Assembly: GCA_030149285.1 (NCBI GenBank)
Contig: JASBRU010000008.1
Location: forward strand, 62,001 to 126,000
DNA length: 64,000 nucleotides
DNA from: Flavobacteriales bacterium
GTDB lineage: Bacteria; Bacteroidota; Bacteroidia; Flavobacteriales; JASBRU01
Direction of reading: 5' to 3'
In this document: positions 44,722 to 53,187 of the stretch, piece after piece
Position numbering within the stretch: the first letter of the stretch is position 1
Layout: every line of letters begins with the position of its first letter
The notes under the pieces: model-generated
The model's input: only the letters and a program-made list of their open reading frames with translations
The model's database searches: none
Told to the model about the DNA's origin: nothing
Program-made: the position numbers and the translations under genes

Positions 44722-45087
44722 TTATGAAACACTAACTTTCGGTTGCCTGTTTAATAACCAATACACCAAAAATAGAACTCCGGGTACGGCTAATGCTAGG
44801 GTAAACAAATCAAAAGTTAAATCGGGTCTAAGTATATATAAGCCGGCCATACTAGCAATTGTAATAATACCGCCTAAGCCATCCCAGCGCCAAGCTAACA
44901 GCAAGCCAATTAATACGCCTGTTGGGAAAAAGGCGAGACTCAGTACATCATTCATTCCGTTTATTTGCTGAGGCTCTGAGCCGAAAATATGCCCCCATAT
45001 CATAAATACTAAAAAAGCAATGCCTAGTACGGCCCAAGCTCTGGCTACAATACGAATGACTTTTGTAAGCTGATTTTTGTATTTCAT
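44722..45087 (-). CDS. Four-helix membrane protein
   Basis: 121 residues from ATG 45087; the longer frame start at 45129 lies upstream of the promoter. Four hydrophobic segments are seen (for example AWAVLGIAFLVFMIWGHIF, LAFFPTGVLIGLLLAWRW and the last VPGVLFLVYWLLNR). No motif indicates a function, and no named family could be assigned. A consensus -7 box (45118-45111) lies 23 bases upstream, so it has its own promoter. Confidence 0.6.
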   Translation of the reverse strand: MKYKNQLTKVIRIVARAWAVLGIAFLVFMIWGHIFGSEPQQINGMNDVLSLAFFPTGVLIGLLLAWRWDGLGGIITIASMAGLYILRPDLTFDLFTLALAVPGVLFLVYWLLNRQPKVSVS

Positions 45088-45110
45088 AAAATGGGATTTT
45101 TGGGTATAAA

Positions 45111-45118
45111 CAAATATA
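45111..45118 (-). promoter_or_regulatory. -7 promoter box for the four-helix protein
   Basis: TATATTTG on the minus strand, 23 bases before ATG 45087. Confidence 0.5.
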
Positions 45119-45298
45119 CAAAAAGCCAAATTTCTTTGGTTTTATAACTGTTATGTAGTGTGGTTATTCTAATATTTTTTTATCTTGGTGTAGATATGCG
45201 TGCATACTAGTTTTTATTGTATTGAAATCTGAGCACAGGAAACAATCGTACGTATATTCTTGTTTTTCAGAGTATAAATACATTAATCCCCACCGATA

Positions 45299-46429
45299 AT
45301 GACTGTGAGAAAAGTACATGTTGATGAAAACTTAAGGTTAAAGGAACTCAATGAATATCAAATACTAAATGAGTTATTTGAAAATGAGTTTGAAGATATT
45401 GTAGAGTTGGCAGCTATGATTTTAGATACTCCTGTGTCTATGATTACTTTTATTGATGATAAGTTGCAGTGGAATAAAGTAAAAGTGGGTGTAGAGCAAG
45501 ATACGATACCCAAAGAATATGCCTTTTGTACTACAGCTATCCAAAACCCAAATGAGGTGATGGTGGTTGGTAACTTAAGTACAGACGAACGTTTTATTGA
45601 CAACCCCTTGGTAGCAAATGACCCTAAAGTTAGGTTTTATGCAGGAGCACCCTTAGTTACCTCAAACGGGTATGCCCTTGGTACCTTATGCGTGGTTGAT
45701 TTAAAGCCAAGAGAAATAACGGAAGATCAAAAAAAGGCATTAGCCTTAATGTCTAAAAAGGCAATAGAGCGTATTGAGGCTAAGAAACAATTATTACAAC
45801 AAGAAAAACTAATAGAAAATAATGCCAAGCTACTAAAGTACCTTACCGATAAGGCTCCGGGTGCTATTTTTCAATTTGAAAGAAGGAAAGACGGGAGTAC
45901 ATGTTTTCCATTTATCAGTAAAGGAATAAAAGATATATACCCTGAGGTACATGCTGATTTGGCTCTTGATGGTGGTCCGTTGTTTTCAGTAATTCATCCA
46001 GAAGACCTTATGGATGTTCAAAATGCGATGGATATATCTGAAAAAAACCTAAGCACTTATGACACTAAGCACCGTAATGTTATGGCTGATGGAACCATTA
46101 CTTGGATTAGAGTATTGGCTTTTCCTGAAAAGAAAGATAACGGTTCTACTATTTGGTACGGAACCATACATGATATTACTGAGTCTAAGGAATATGAGCA
46201 AACACTAGAGGATATATGCTTTTCTATTTCTCATGTAATACGCAGGCCGGTAACCAGTTTGTTAGGTTTAGTGGAGAGCTTAAACAAGCAAGAGTTATCT
46301 GAAGAAAGTTTAAATGAGTATGCAGGTTACTTTAGTAGAGTAGCTGAAGAGCTAGATGCATATACCAAAAAACTAGGCAAAACCTATAACAAAAAGAGAG
46401 AACAACAAAGCAACTCTAAACCAACCTGA
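45299..46429 (+). CDS. GAF-PAS sensor with histidine box but no kinase ATPase
   Basis: 376 residues. A GAF domain (about 25-165, VSMITFIDDKLQWNKV and GTLCVVDLKPREIT) is followed by a coiled segment and a PAS domain (about 185-300, with VIHPEDLMDVQ and GTITWIRVLAFPEKKDNGS). The last part begins FSISHVIRRPVTSLLGLVES, which matches the dimerisation/phosphoacceptor helix of histidine kinases with His in SHVIRRP. The HATPase_c domain is absent: the protein ends about 70 residues later with a lysine- and serine-rich tail. It may be a kinase fragment or a phosphotransfer/sensor unit; no partner regulator is adjacent. It ends directly against the convergent phosphoesterase gene. Confidence 0.8.
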   Translation: MTVRKVHVDENLRLKELNEYQILNELFENEFEDIVELAAMILDTPVSMITFIDDKLQWNKVKVGVEQDTIPKEYAFCTTAIQNPNEVMVVGNLSTDERFIDNPLVANDPKVRFYAGAPLVTSNGYALGTLCVVDLKPREITEDQKKALALMSKKAIERIEAKKQLLQQEKLIENNAKLLKYLTDKAPGAIFQFERRKDGSTCFPFISKGIKDIYPEVHADLALDGGPLFSVIHPEDLMDVQNAMDISEKNLSTYDTKHRNVMADGTITWIRVLAFPEKKDNGSTIWYGTIHDITESKEYEQTLEDICFSISHVIRRPVTSLLGLVESLNKQELSEESLNEYAGYFSRVAEELDAYTKKLGKTYNKKREQQSNSKPT

Positions 46430-47635
46430 TTAAGCTTTTCTTAATTCAATAACGGTAATTTCCGGCCATATACCCACACGCCCAGGGAATGCTAAATATC
46501 CAAAGCCACGGTTTATATATATGTATTTCTTGCTTTCTTCGTAAAGACCTGCCCATCTAGGGTAACGATATTTTACAGGGCTCCATTTAATGCCCGGTAT
46601 TTCTATACCAAACTGCATTCCGTGTGTATGACCCGATAGTGTAAGATGTATATGTTTATCGTGTGTTTTTACTTGCTCCTCCCAATGAGATGGGTCGTGT
46701 GATAGCAGTATTTTAAAGTCTTTATGGTCAACATTTTTAATAGCTTTTTCTAAATCTCCATGCTGGTGGAAACCAATACCCCAGTTTTCAACCCCAATTA
46801 AAGATATTTTTTCGCCGTCTTTTTCAATTGGTACGTGCTCATCTAATAGTAGTCTAAAACCGATTTCTTTATGGGTATCCTTCAGTTTTTTAAAGTTAGT
46901 CACCTTTTCAGCATCGGTAAGATTACCGTAGTCTCCATAGTCATGGTTCCCTAAGATAGAGTATACACCATGTTTAGCAGATAGCTTGGCAAAACTCTCT
47001 TTCCACGGATCCATTTCATCGGCTACATTATTTACCAAGTCACCCGTAAACACAATCATGTCTGACTGTTGCTCATTTACTAAGTCGATACCATAGTTTA
47101 CTTTCTCTTTGTTATCAAAGCTACCACTATGTATATCAGATATTTGTGTTAAAGTAAAGCCGTCAAATGCATCGGGTAAGTCATCAAAGTACAAGGTTTC
47201 TCTGCGCACTCTGTAGTTGTATTTTCCTTTGGTAATGCCGTATAGTACTGATGTAAAGGGTATTGCAGCCAATATCAATGCCGTTTGAGACACAAACTTC
47301 CTTCGGCTTTCCATTTCTACTGGCTCTGTAGTAAATAGGGTACTTACGTATTTACCAAGTCTATATACATCTTCTAATAATAAGGGTACACTAATTACAA
47401 TTTTAGAAACATAAGTTAGCACCATTACTGCAAAAAAGGAGGTAATAATTGGTCCCATATGTCCATGACTTCTTACAATGTTTAAACCATATATAAACCA
47501 CGCATAAACCCCAACAGTTGCAAACCAATAAATAATGCTTACCAGTACTTTACTTTTAATAACTGTGCGAAAAGCCTGAAATGCGTAGATGTCTATCAAT
47601 AAGACTACCGCAATGATAATTAGAAGACGTAACAT
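46430..47635 (-). CDS. Membrane-anchored metallophosphoesterase
   Basis: 401 residues. Three to four N-terminal membrane segments (about 1-135) precede a calcineurin-type metallophosphoesterase with TQISDIHSGSFDNKEK, VFTGDLVNN, LGNHDYGDYG, LSHDPSHW and TLSGHTHGMQFGIE. This order of D-H, GD, GNHD, H and GHTH motifs is the full dimetal site. The family resembles YkuE/TMEM62-type enzymes acting on phospholipid or nucleotide substrates at the membrane surface. Its ATG lies 125 bp from polA and is divergent to it. Confidence 0.87.
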   Translation of the reverse strand: MLRLLIIIAVVLLIDIYAFQAFRTVIKSKVLVSIIYWFATVGVYAWFIYGLNIVRSHGHMGPIITSFFAVMVLTYVSKIVISVPLLLEDVYRLGKYVSTLFTTEPVEMESRRKFVSQTALILAAIPFTSVLYGITKGKYNYRVRRETLYFDDLPDAFDGFTLTQISDIHSGSFDNKEKVNYGIDLVNEQQSDMIVFTGDLVNNVADEMDPWKESFAKLSAKHGVYSILGNHDYGDYGNLTDAEKVTNFKKLKDTHKEIGFRLLLDEHVPIEKDGEKISLIGVENWGIGFHQHGDLEKAIKNVDHKDFKILLSHDPSHWEEQVKTHDKHIHLTLSGHTHGMQFGIEIPGIKWSPVKYRYPRWAGLYEESKKYIYINRGFGYLAFPGRVGIWPEITVIELRKA

Positions 47636-47662
47636 TTAAATAATTTAAGTTATAGGAGTGCA

Positions 47663-47670
47663 CAAATTTA
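47663..47670 (-). promoter_or_regulatory. -7 promoter box for the metallophosphoesterase
   Basis: TAAATTTG on the minus strand, 27 bases before the ATG at 47635. Confidence 0.45.
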
Positions 47671-47760
47671 ACGACTGACTAGTCAATTTGTTACATCAAA
47701 CACAATAAAATACAATTTGCCTGATGATTTGTTTATTTTTACAGCAAATGACCTTTTATT

Positions 47761-50565
47761 ATGACAGAACACGCAGATAAAAAACTGTTTCTACTAGATG
47801 CTTACGCATTAATATTTCGTGCATACTATGCTTTCATTAAAAACCCCAGAGTGAATTCTAAGGGCTTAGATACCTCTGCTATTTTTGGGTTTACAAATTC
47901 TTTATTGGAAGTTTTACAAAAAGAAAAACCAAGTCATATTGCTGTGGTTTTTGATACCGCAAAACCAACAGTACGTCATGAGCAATTTGAACAGTACAAA
48001 GCCAACAGAGATGCTACACCGGAGGGAATAAAAGTAGCAGTACCCTATATCAAAAAACTGATTGAAGCTTTTAATATACCTGTCTTATTTAGTGATGGTT
48101 ACGAGGCCGATGATGTAATAGGTACCCTAGCCAAAAAAGCTGAAAAACAAGGCTTTACAACCTATATGATGACCCCCGATAAAGATTTTGGGCAGTTGGT
48201 ATCAGACCACATATTTATGTATAAACCCGCACGTGGCGGGAAACCCGCTGAGATATGGGGCGTGCAAGAAGTATGTAAAAACTTTGAGATAGAGCGTGTA
48301 GAACAAGTCATAGACTTTTTAGGAATGATGGGTGATGCAGTAGATAACATACCCGGATTACCGGGTGTGGGCGAAAAAACTGCCAAAAAATTCTTGGCAG
48401 AGTATGGCTCTATGGAAAACTTGTTGGCCAATACCCATGAGTTAAAGGGTAAAATGAAAGAGAAAGTAGAAGCAAACAAGGATTTAGGAATACTCTCTAA
48501 AGAATTGGCAAAGATAATTATAGATGTGCCTATAGAGTTTGACGAAAAGGCATTAGAAGTTGAAGAGCCTAATCCTGAGGCTATAAAAGAATTATTTACT
48601 GAGCTTGAGTTTAGAACTTTAGCCAAAAGAGTATTAGGCGAAGAAGTTCCGGTTGGGCAAGGTGCTGCAAAACCCGCAGCTAATAAAGGGCAGGTAGATT
48701 TATTTTCGGGCTCTATAAATGACGAGGAAGAAGAGGAAGCACCAAAAGAATATAAGACCATAGAAAACTATGAGCATAACTATCAGCTAGCTGATACTAC
48801 AGAAAGTAGAAAAGCTCTGCTAGAGAAGTTGCTGCAACAAACATCGGTTTGTTTTGATACAGAAACAACCGGAATTGATGCGCACCAAGCAGAGATGGTA
48901 GGGATGTCATTCAGTTATAAATCAGGCGAGGGGTATTATGTACCTACTCCTGAAAATCAGGACGAAGCCAAGACTATTATCAATGAGTTCAAGCCCTTTT
49001 TTGAGAATGAAAACATTGAAAAAGTAGGGCAAAACTTAAAGTATGATATTACCATATTACGTTGGTATGGCGTTGAGGTAAAAGGTAAATTGTTTGATAC
49101 CATGTTGGCGCATTACTTAATACAGCCGGATATGAAACACAATATGGATGTGTTATCTGAAGTGTACTTGAGTTACAAGCCTGTTTCTATAGAAACCTTA
49201 ATTGGCAAGAAGGGTAAAAACCAAGGCAGTATGCGCGATGTATCTGTTGATGATATAAAAGAGTATGCTACCGAAGATGCTGATATTACTTGGCAATTAA
49301 AAGAGGTGTTTGCGCCCAAATTAAAGGAACAAAATGCCGAGAAACTGTTTTGGGAAGTAGAGTCGCCATTGGTAAATGTACTTACAGCAATGGAGATGGA
49401 AGGAGTGAAGTTAGATACTGAATACCTAAATAATTACTCTGAAGAATTGGCTAAAGAAACAGTTGCCGTAGAAGCCAAAATAAAAGAACTGGCAGGTGAA
49501 GATTTCAATATAGCATCGCCCAAGCAACTGGGTGAAATATTGTTTGAGAAAATGAAATTGGTAGATAAACCAAAAAAAACCAAAACGGGTCAATACTCCA
49601 CTTCAGAAGATACCTTGCAGTATTTAGCAGATAAGCATGAAATTATTCAGTGCATTTTAGATTTCCGCCAAATACAAAAACTAAAATCTACTTATGTAGA
49701 TACCTTACCAAGTATGATTAACCCCAAAACGGGTAGGGTACATACCAATTATCATCAGGCAGTGGCGGCAACAGGGCGTTTAAGCTCTAACGAGCCAAAC
49801 TTGCAAAATATACCCATTCGTACAGAGCGTGGTAGAAGAGTACGAGAAGCATTTATCCCAAGAGATGAAAACCATGTATTATTGGCGGCAGATTACTCGC
49901 AAATAGAATTGCGATTGATAGCACACTTAAGCCAAGATGAGGCAATGCTAGAGGCCTTTAGTAAAGGTGAAGATATACATACTGCTACAGCAGCCAAAGT
50001 GTTTAAAGTAGGCTTGGATGAGGTGACCAGAGAAATGAGAGGCAATGCCAAAACAGTAAATTTTGGTATTATTTACGGAGTTTCTGCATTTGGATTGAGC
50101 CAACAAACCAATTTAAGCCGAAAGGAATCATCAGAGATTATCAACTCTTATTTTGAGACTTACCCTAGGATTAAAGCCTATATGGACGAAAGTATTGAAG
50201 TAGCTCGTAAGCAAGGTTATGTAGAAACATTGATGGGTAGAAGAAGATATTTAAAAGACATCAACTCGCGTAATGCGGTGGTACGAAAACATGCCGAACG
50301 AAACGCTATTAATGCGCCTATACAGGGTAGTGCAGCAGATGTTATAAAAATGGCAATGATTAATATTCATAATCGTTTTAATAAAGAGGGCTTTGACTCT
50401 AAAATGATATTACAAGTACATGATGAATTGGTGTTTGATGCTTCTAAGGCAGAATTAGAAACCATACAGCCCATTATTAAACATGAGATGGAGAATGCCA
50501 TTAAAGTATCTGTACCCTTAGATGTAGAGATGGGTTATGGGGAAAACTGGCTGGTAGCCCATTAA
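47761..50565 (+). CDS. polA: DNA polymerase I
   Basis: 934 residues, typical Pol I length. The 5'-3' exonuclease domain (about 1-290) has YEADDVIGTLAKKAEKQ and DFLGMMGDAVDNIPGLPGVG. The 3'-5' exonuclease is intact (CFDTETTGIDA). The polymerase domain has ADYSQIELRLIAHLS (motif A), REMRGNAKTVNFGIIYG (O-helix with R, K and Y) and LQVHDELVF (motif C). All three activities are therefore expected: gap filling, primer removal and proofreading. The gene is monocistronic, divergent from the phosphoesterase gene. Confidence 0.98.
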   Translation: MTEHADKKLFLLDAYALIFRAYYAFIKNPRVNSKGLDTSAIFGFTNSLLEVLQKEKPSHIAVVFDTAKPTVRHEQFEQYKANRDATPEGIKVAVPYIKKLIEAFNIPVLFSDGYEADDVIGTLAKKAEKQGFTTYMMTPDKDFGQLVSDHIFMYKPARGGKPAEIWGVQEVCKNFEIERVEQVIDFLGMMGDAVDNIPGLPGVGEKTAKKFLAEYGSMENLLANTHELKGKMKEKVEANKDLGILSKELAKIIIDVPIEFDEKALEVEEPNPEAIKELFTELEFRTLAKRVLGEEVPVGQGAAKPAANKGQVDLFSGSINDEEEEEAPKEYKTIENYEHNYQLADTTESRKALLEKLLQQTSVCFDTETTGIDAHQAEMVGMSFSYKSGEGYYVPTPENQDEAKTIINEFKPFFENENIEKVGQNLKYDITILRWYGVEVKGKLFDTMLAHYLIQPDMKHNMDVLSEVYLSYKPVSIETLIGKKGKNQGSMRDVSVDDIKEYATEDADITWQLKEVFAPKLKEQNAEKLFWEVESPLVNVLTAMEMEGVKLDTEYLNNYSEELAKETVAVEAKIKELAGEDFNIASPKQLGEILFEKMKLVDKPKKTKTGQYSTSEDTLQYLADKHEIIQCILDFRQIQKLKSTYVDTLPSMINPKTGRVHTNYHQAVAATGRLSSNEPNLQNIPIRTERGRRVREAFIPRDENHVLLAADYSQIELRLIAHLSQDEAMLEAFSKGEDIHTATAAKVFKVGLDEVTREMRGNAKTVNFGIIYGVSAFGLSQQTNLSRKESSEIINSYFETYPRIKAYMDESIEVARKQGYVETLMGRRRYLKDINSRNAVVRKHAERNAINAPIQGSAADVIKMAMINIHNRFNKEGFDSKMILQVHDELVFDASKAELETIQPIIKHEMENAIKVSVPLDVEMGYGENWLVAH

Positions 50566-50574
50566 TTTTGTCTA

Positions 50575-50590
50575 TGTCAGTTAACTGACA
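50575..50590. promoter_or_regulatory. Perfect 16-bp palindrome, candidate operator
   Basis: TGTCAGTTAACTGACA is a perfect palindrome with no loop, so it is unlikely to be a polA terminator. Its downstream edge is 21 bp before the -7 box at 50612, overlapping the expected -33 region of the Spond_N lipoprotein promoter. Confidence 0.5.
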
Positions 50591-50611
50591 ACCAAAAAGC
50601 CTTTCTATCCG

Positions 50612-50619
50612 TATGTTTG
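50612..50619 (+). promoter_or_regulatory. -7 promoter box for the spondin-domain lipoprotein
   Basis: TATGTTTG, 19 bases before ATG 50639. Confidence 0.5.
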
Positions 50620-50638
50620 TTAAGTAATTAGCATACTT

Positions 50639-51337
50639 ATGAAAAAGACACTATACATTTTTGCTATAGCTGCTGTGGCTTTTGCCTGCGAAAACGATGA
50701 TGATTCACAAGCGGGAAATACGGGAGGTAATAACAACCCTAATACTATGGATTCTGTGGTAACCTACAAAGTTACCTTTAATGCCATTTGGTCTAATACA
50801 TCGCACCCTACACCCTTGCCTAGTGGAGCTCATTTTTCACCTATTGTTGGCTTAACCCATAATTCAATGGGCAGTATATATACTGATGGAGCATTGGCAA
50901 GCCCCGGGATAAAAAATATGGCTGAAACAGGTAATGTTTTTCCTTTAGATAATGAGATTGATGCTTTAATTGCCAATAATTACGCGGGAGTAAGAATAGT
51001 GGGCTCGGGTATTGGTACGCCTGCTAGCACTAGCGAAAACTTTGTAGCTACTACAAAATACTCTCAGGTAAGTATGGTAACCATGATTGCACCTAGCCCC
51101 GATTGGTTTATAGCAGTAAAAAATGTAAACCTAATTGAAAACGGACAATGGGTGAGCAGTAAAACGGTAGATGCTATGGCATATGATGCAGGTACTGATA
51201 GCGGGATGGGTTTTCAATCGGCAAATAGTGTAACTAACCCACCGGAAAATGTGCATATGATAACCACTGCACCATTAGCAGATATAAGTGGCAAAGTTGC
51301 CACTATGGGTACTTTTACTTTTGAGAGGATTAATTAA
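50639..51337 (+). CDS. Spondin-domain (Spond_N) lipoprotein
   Basis: 232 residues. A lipoprotein signal with Cys17 in AVAFACEN is followed by a short acidic and Gly/Asn-rich linker. The main domain has TYKVTFNAIWSNTSHPTPLP, HFSPIVGLTHNS and SPDWFIAVKNVNLIE, which is the spondin_N pattern found in secreted bacterial proteins as well as in eukaryotic F-spondin. The domain is a beta-rich fold used in adhesion or binding; the ligand is unknown. A perfect palindrome lies upstream of its promoter. Its end overlaps the convergent gene by 4 bp. Confidence 0.8.
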   Translation: MKKTLYIFAIAAVAFACENDDDSQAGNTGGNNNPNTMDSVVTYKVTFNAIWSNTSHPTPLPSGAHFSPIVGLTHNSMGSIYTDGALASPGIKNMAETGNVFPLDNEIDALIANNYAGVRIVGSGIGTPASTSENFVATTKYSQVSMVTMIAPSPDWFIAVKNVNLIENGQWVSSKTVDAMAYDAGTDSGMGFQSANSVTNPPENVHMITTAPLADISGKVATMGTFTFERIN

Positions 51338-52164
51338 AACCTAGGAGTAGGTCTTATATTATTTTTCATTTGCTTAGGTCTATAATCTATTCGGTAGATT
51401 ACACCTAATGAGAATCCACTATTATATTCATCTGACAACAAGCCGGATATAGCATTGGTTTGCTGAAAGGATAGGCTTAAGTCTTTGTAAGTTGCAAACA
51501 AGCGTCCCTGAAAGTAGGCTATGGGCACATCTATATAGCCTCCAACAGCCAATCCTCCACCAAATTTTATATTATCATTGATGATAAACTCAATTTCTGA
51601 TGCGGGTCCCCAGCCAAAAAGTATATCGGGGTCATAAAAGAAAATAAATTCACCATTATTATTAAAACCATCTGCACTTTCCATAGCGTCTTGATAATCG
51701 CCCCACTCCTTACTTATACTAGCTTCTAAACCAATAATTCTAAAGTTCAGAAAGTCGTTATTTATAGAAAGGAAAAAATCTGCTTTAGCACCAAAACCAA
51801 TATAACTTTGGCTTTCGGCCTGTAAATTATAAGGGATTTGATTACTAGGAGAGAGGTTTACCTTATAATCTCCCGAATAAAAATAACCTCCATAAGATGC
51901 ACTCCACCAATGGTCGCTATGCGATTTGTAGCCTTGAATCATAAAACCTATGTTTTCTTCATCTCCGTTAAAACCGGTATTGTTAGAAAAGCTTGCACTA
52001 CCATAGGTGGCAGTTTTCTGAACACTGTCTTCATAAGTATCATAAAATGGCTTTTCGGTATGGTAAACGTCATTACTTACAACACCAGCAGTGTAAACTC
52101 TACTACAACTGGTAAAGTATAAACTTATAATACATATAAATGCTAGGCGTATACTTTTTTTCAT
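51334..52164 (-). CDS. Lipoprotein with outer-membrane-type beta structure
   Basis: 276 residues. The signal peptide ends with a lipobox-like FTSC, so Cys20 may be lipidated. The mature protein alternates aromatic-rich strands (HSDHWWSASYGGYFYSG, SYIGFGAKADFFLSI, GGGLAVGGYIDVPIAYFQG), suggesting a barrel or a beta-sandwich that associates with the outer membrane. The C-terminus is basic (KQMKNNIRPTPRF) and lacks the usual barrel-ending Phe context. I do not recognise a family. It is terminated by the convergent neighbour rather than by a hairpin. Confidence 0.55.
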   Translation of the reverse strand: MKKSIRLAFICIISLYFTSCSRVYTAGVVSNDVYHTEKPFYDTYEDSVQKTATYGSASFSNNTGFNGDEENIGFMIQGYKSHSDHWWSASYGGYFYSGDYKVNLSPSNQIPYNLQAESQSYIGFGAKADFFLSINNDFLNFRIIGLEASISKEWGDYQDAMESADGFNNNGEFIFFYDPDILFGWGPASEIEFIINDNIKFGGGLAVGGYIDVPIAYFQGRLFATYKDLSLSFQQTNAISGLLSDEYNSGFSLGVIYRIDYRPKQMKNNIRPTPRF

Positions 52165-52195
52165 GATTTAACTTTTGGGTATAGCTAATATAAAT

Positions 52196-52222
52196 AAAAA
52201 ACCCCTGAACAATCAGGGGTTT
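52196..52222 (-). terminator. Terminator of the T9SS cargo gene at 52249
   Basis: AAACCCCTGA and TCAGGGGTTT form a perfect 10-bp stem around ACAA, followed on the minus strand by a T run. It lies 27 bp after the gene's stop. Confidence 0.8.
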
Positions 52223-52248
52223 AGATTCAAGTAAAATGTATGGTTTTT

Positions 52249-53067
52249 TTAATGCTTTACGGCTAGTTTTCTAGTGGAGATAGCTTTGCCGTCTCTTTCT
52301 ATAATTACTATATATAAACCGCTTTCTAGGTTACCTATATATAAGTCTTCTTTAAATGATGACTCTAACACTGTAGTACCTAATGCTGATAGGATACGAA
52401 TTTTGTCTGTACTCTTGCGGTTACTTATATCAATAAATAAGCGATCTGTAGCAGGGTTTGGATACATAGTAAAATCAATTGCTAAGTTTTCTTCTACAGA
52501 AACAGTACTGCTTGTTGTCCCAAAGCCAGTGTTAGGCATAATGTCATGCGGGCCAGTGGCAGAAATATCAAAACTACCTACGCCACCTATTACATTCATG
52601 TCGCCATCTGCGTCAAAGTCAGATAATTTAAAACCTATAATAGCTATTTTAGGGCTAAGAGCTTTGTAAGTTCCTGTAGTAAGTACATAAGAGCTAGTGT
52701 CATAAACTTCCCAATTTAATCCAGGAAAAAAGCTATTCTCATAGATATAAATCAAAAAATCATAGGTCATATCATTATTCGGAGTACCTACTAAGTTGTG
52801 CTGAGGAATTGGTTTTCCGTTTAATGCAACTTGATCAGTGTCTAAAGCCAATACATAACCCCAGTCAGCATGTCTATCCTGCCATGTTTCAATTTGAAAC
52901 CAGATACTGTCTTGATTAAAGTCTATTAAGTAACTTAATGATTTTGCATCCGTTCCAATACCCGAATGATCATCGCCTTGTCCGTCTGTTGCAATAGTTG
53001 TAAATGTTTGCGAAAAGCCTGCAAATGCAAAAAGCATACAAGCAAGTAGTGTAAATGTTCTTCTCAT
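52249..53067 (-). CDS. Secreted protein with type IX sorting domain
   Basis: 272 residues. A signal peptide (to AGFSQ) is followed by a beta domain with SYLIDFNQDSIWFQIETW and DRHADWGYVLALDTDQ, about 20-190. The C-terminal about 75 residues are a type A T9SS sorting domain (FTMYPNPATDRLFIDIS, GLYIVIIERDGKAISTRKL). The protein should be delivered to the surface by the type IX system. The function of the N-terminal domain is unknown. Hairpin terminators lie on both sides, so it is a single-gene unit. Confidence 0.83.
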   Translation of the reverse strand: MRRTFTLLACMLFAFAGFSQTFTTIATDGQGDDHSGIGTDAKSLSYLIDFNQDSIWFQIETWQDRHADWGYVLALDTDQVALNGKPIPQHNLVGTPNNDMTYDFLIYIYENSFFPGLNWEVYDTSSYVLTTGTYKALSPKIAIIGFKLSDFDADGDMNVIGGVGSFDISATGPHDIMPNTGFGTTSSTVSVEENLAIDFTMYPNPATDRLFIDISNRKSTDKIRILSALGTTVLESSFKEDLYIGNLESGLYIVIIERDGKAISTRKLAVKH

Positions 53068-53133
53068 GTTTTTGTTTTTTAATGATGTTTTTCACTAAAG
53101 TGATGAGGTAAAAACAAAAAAGGTTGCGTGCAT

Positions 53134-53160
53134 AAAAAAAGCCCGCTATTAGCGGGCTTT
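53134..53160 (-). terminator. Terminator of the M43 metalloprotease gene
   Basis: AAAGCCCGCT and AGCGGGCTTT form a perfect 10-bp stem around ATT, with a 7-A run on the plus strand (T run on the transcript). Same GCCCGC core as the terminators at 16217 and 17890. Confidence 0.8.
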
Positions 53161-53187
53161 AAAATTGTCATAGTATACTTTTATATA

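Noticed and set aside
47676-47685. Perfect 10-bp palindrome TGACTAGTCA in the polA/metallophosphoesterase gap
   Set aside because: A 10-bp palindrome is expected many times by chance in 64 kb, and it is not linked to a second site.
48162-48761. 199-codon open frame on the minus strand inside polA
   Set aside because: It is antisense to the well-conserved exonuclease part of polA; the translation is Ser-rich low-complexity and has no recognisable domain.
53092-53103. Inverted repeat TCACT/AGTGA upstream of the T9SS cargo gene
   Set aside because: Only 5 bp per arm, no promoter box located beside it; too weak to report as an operator.
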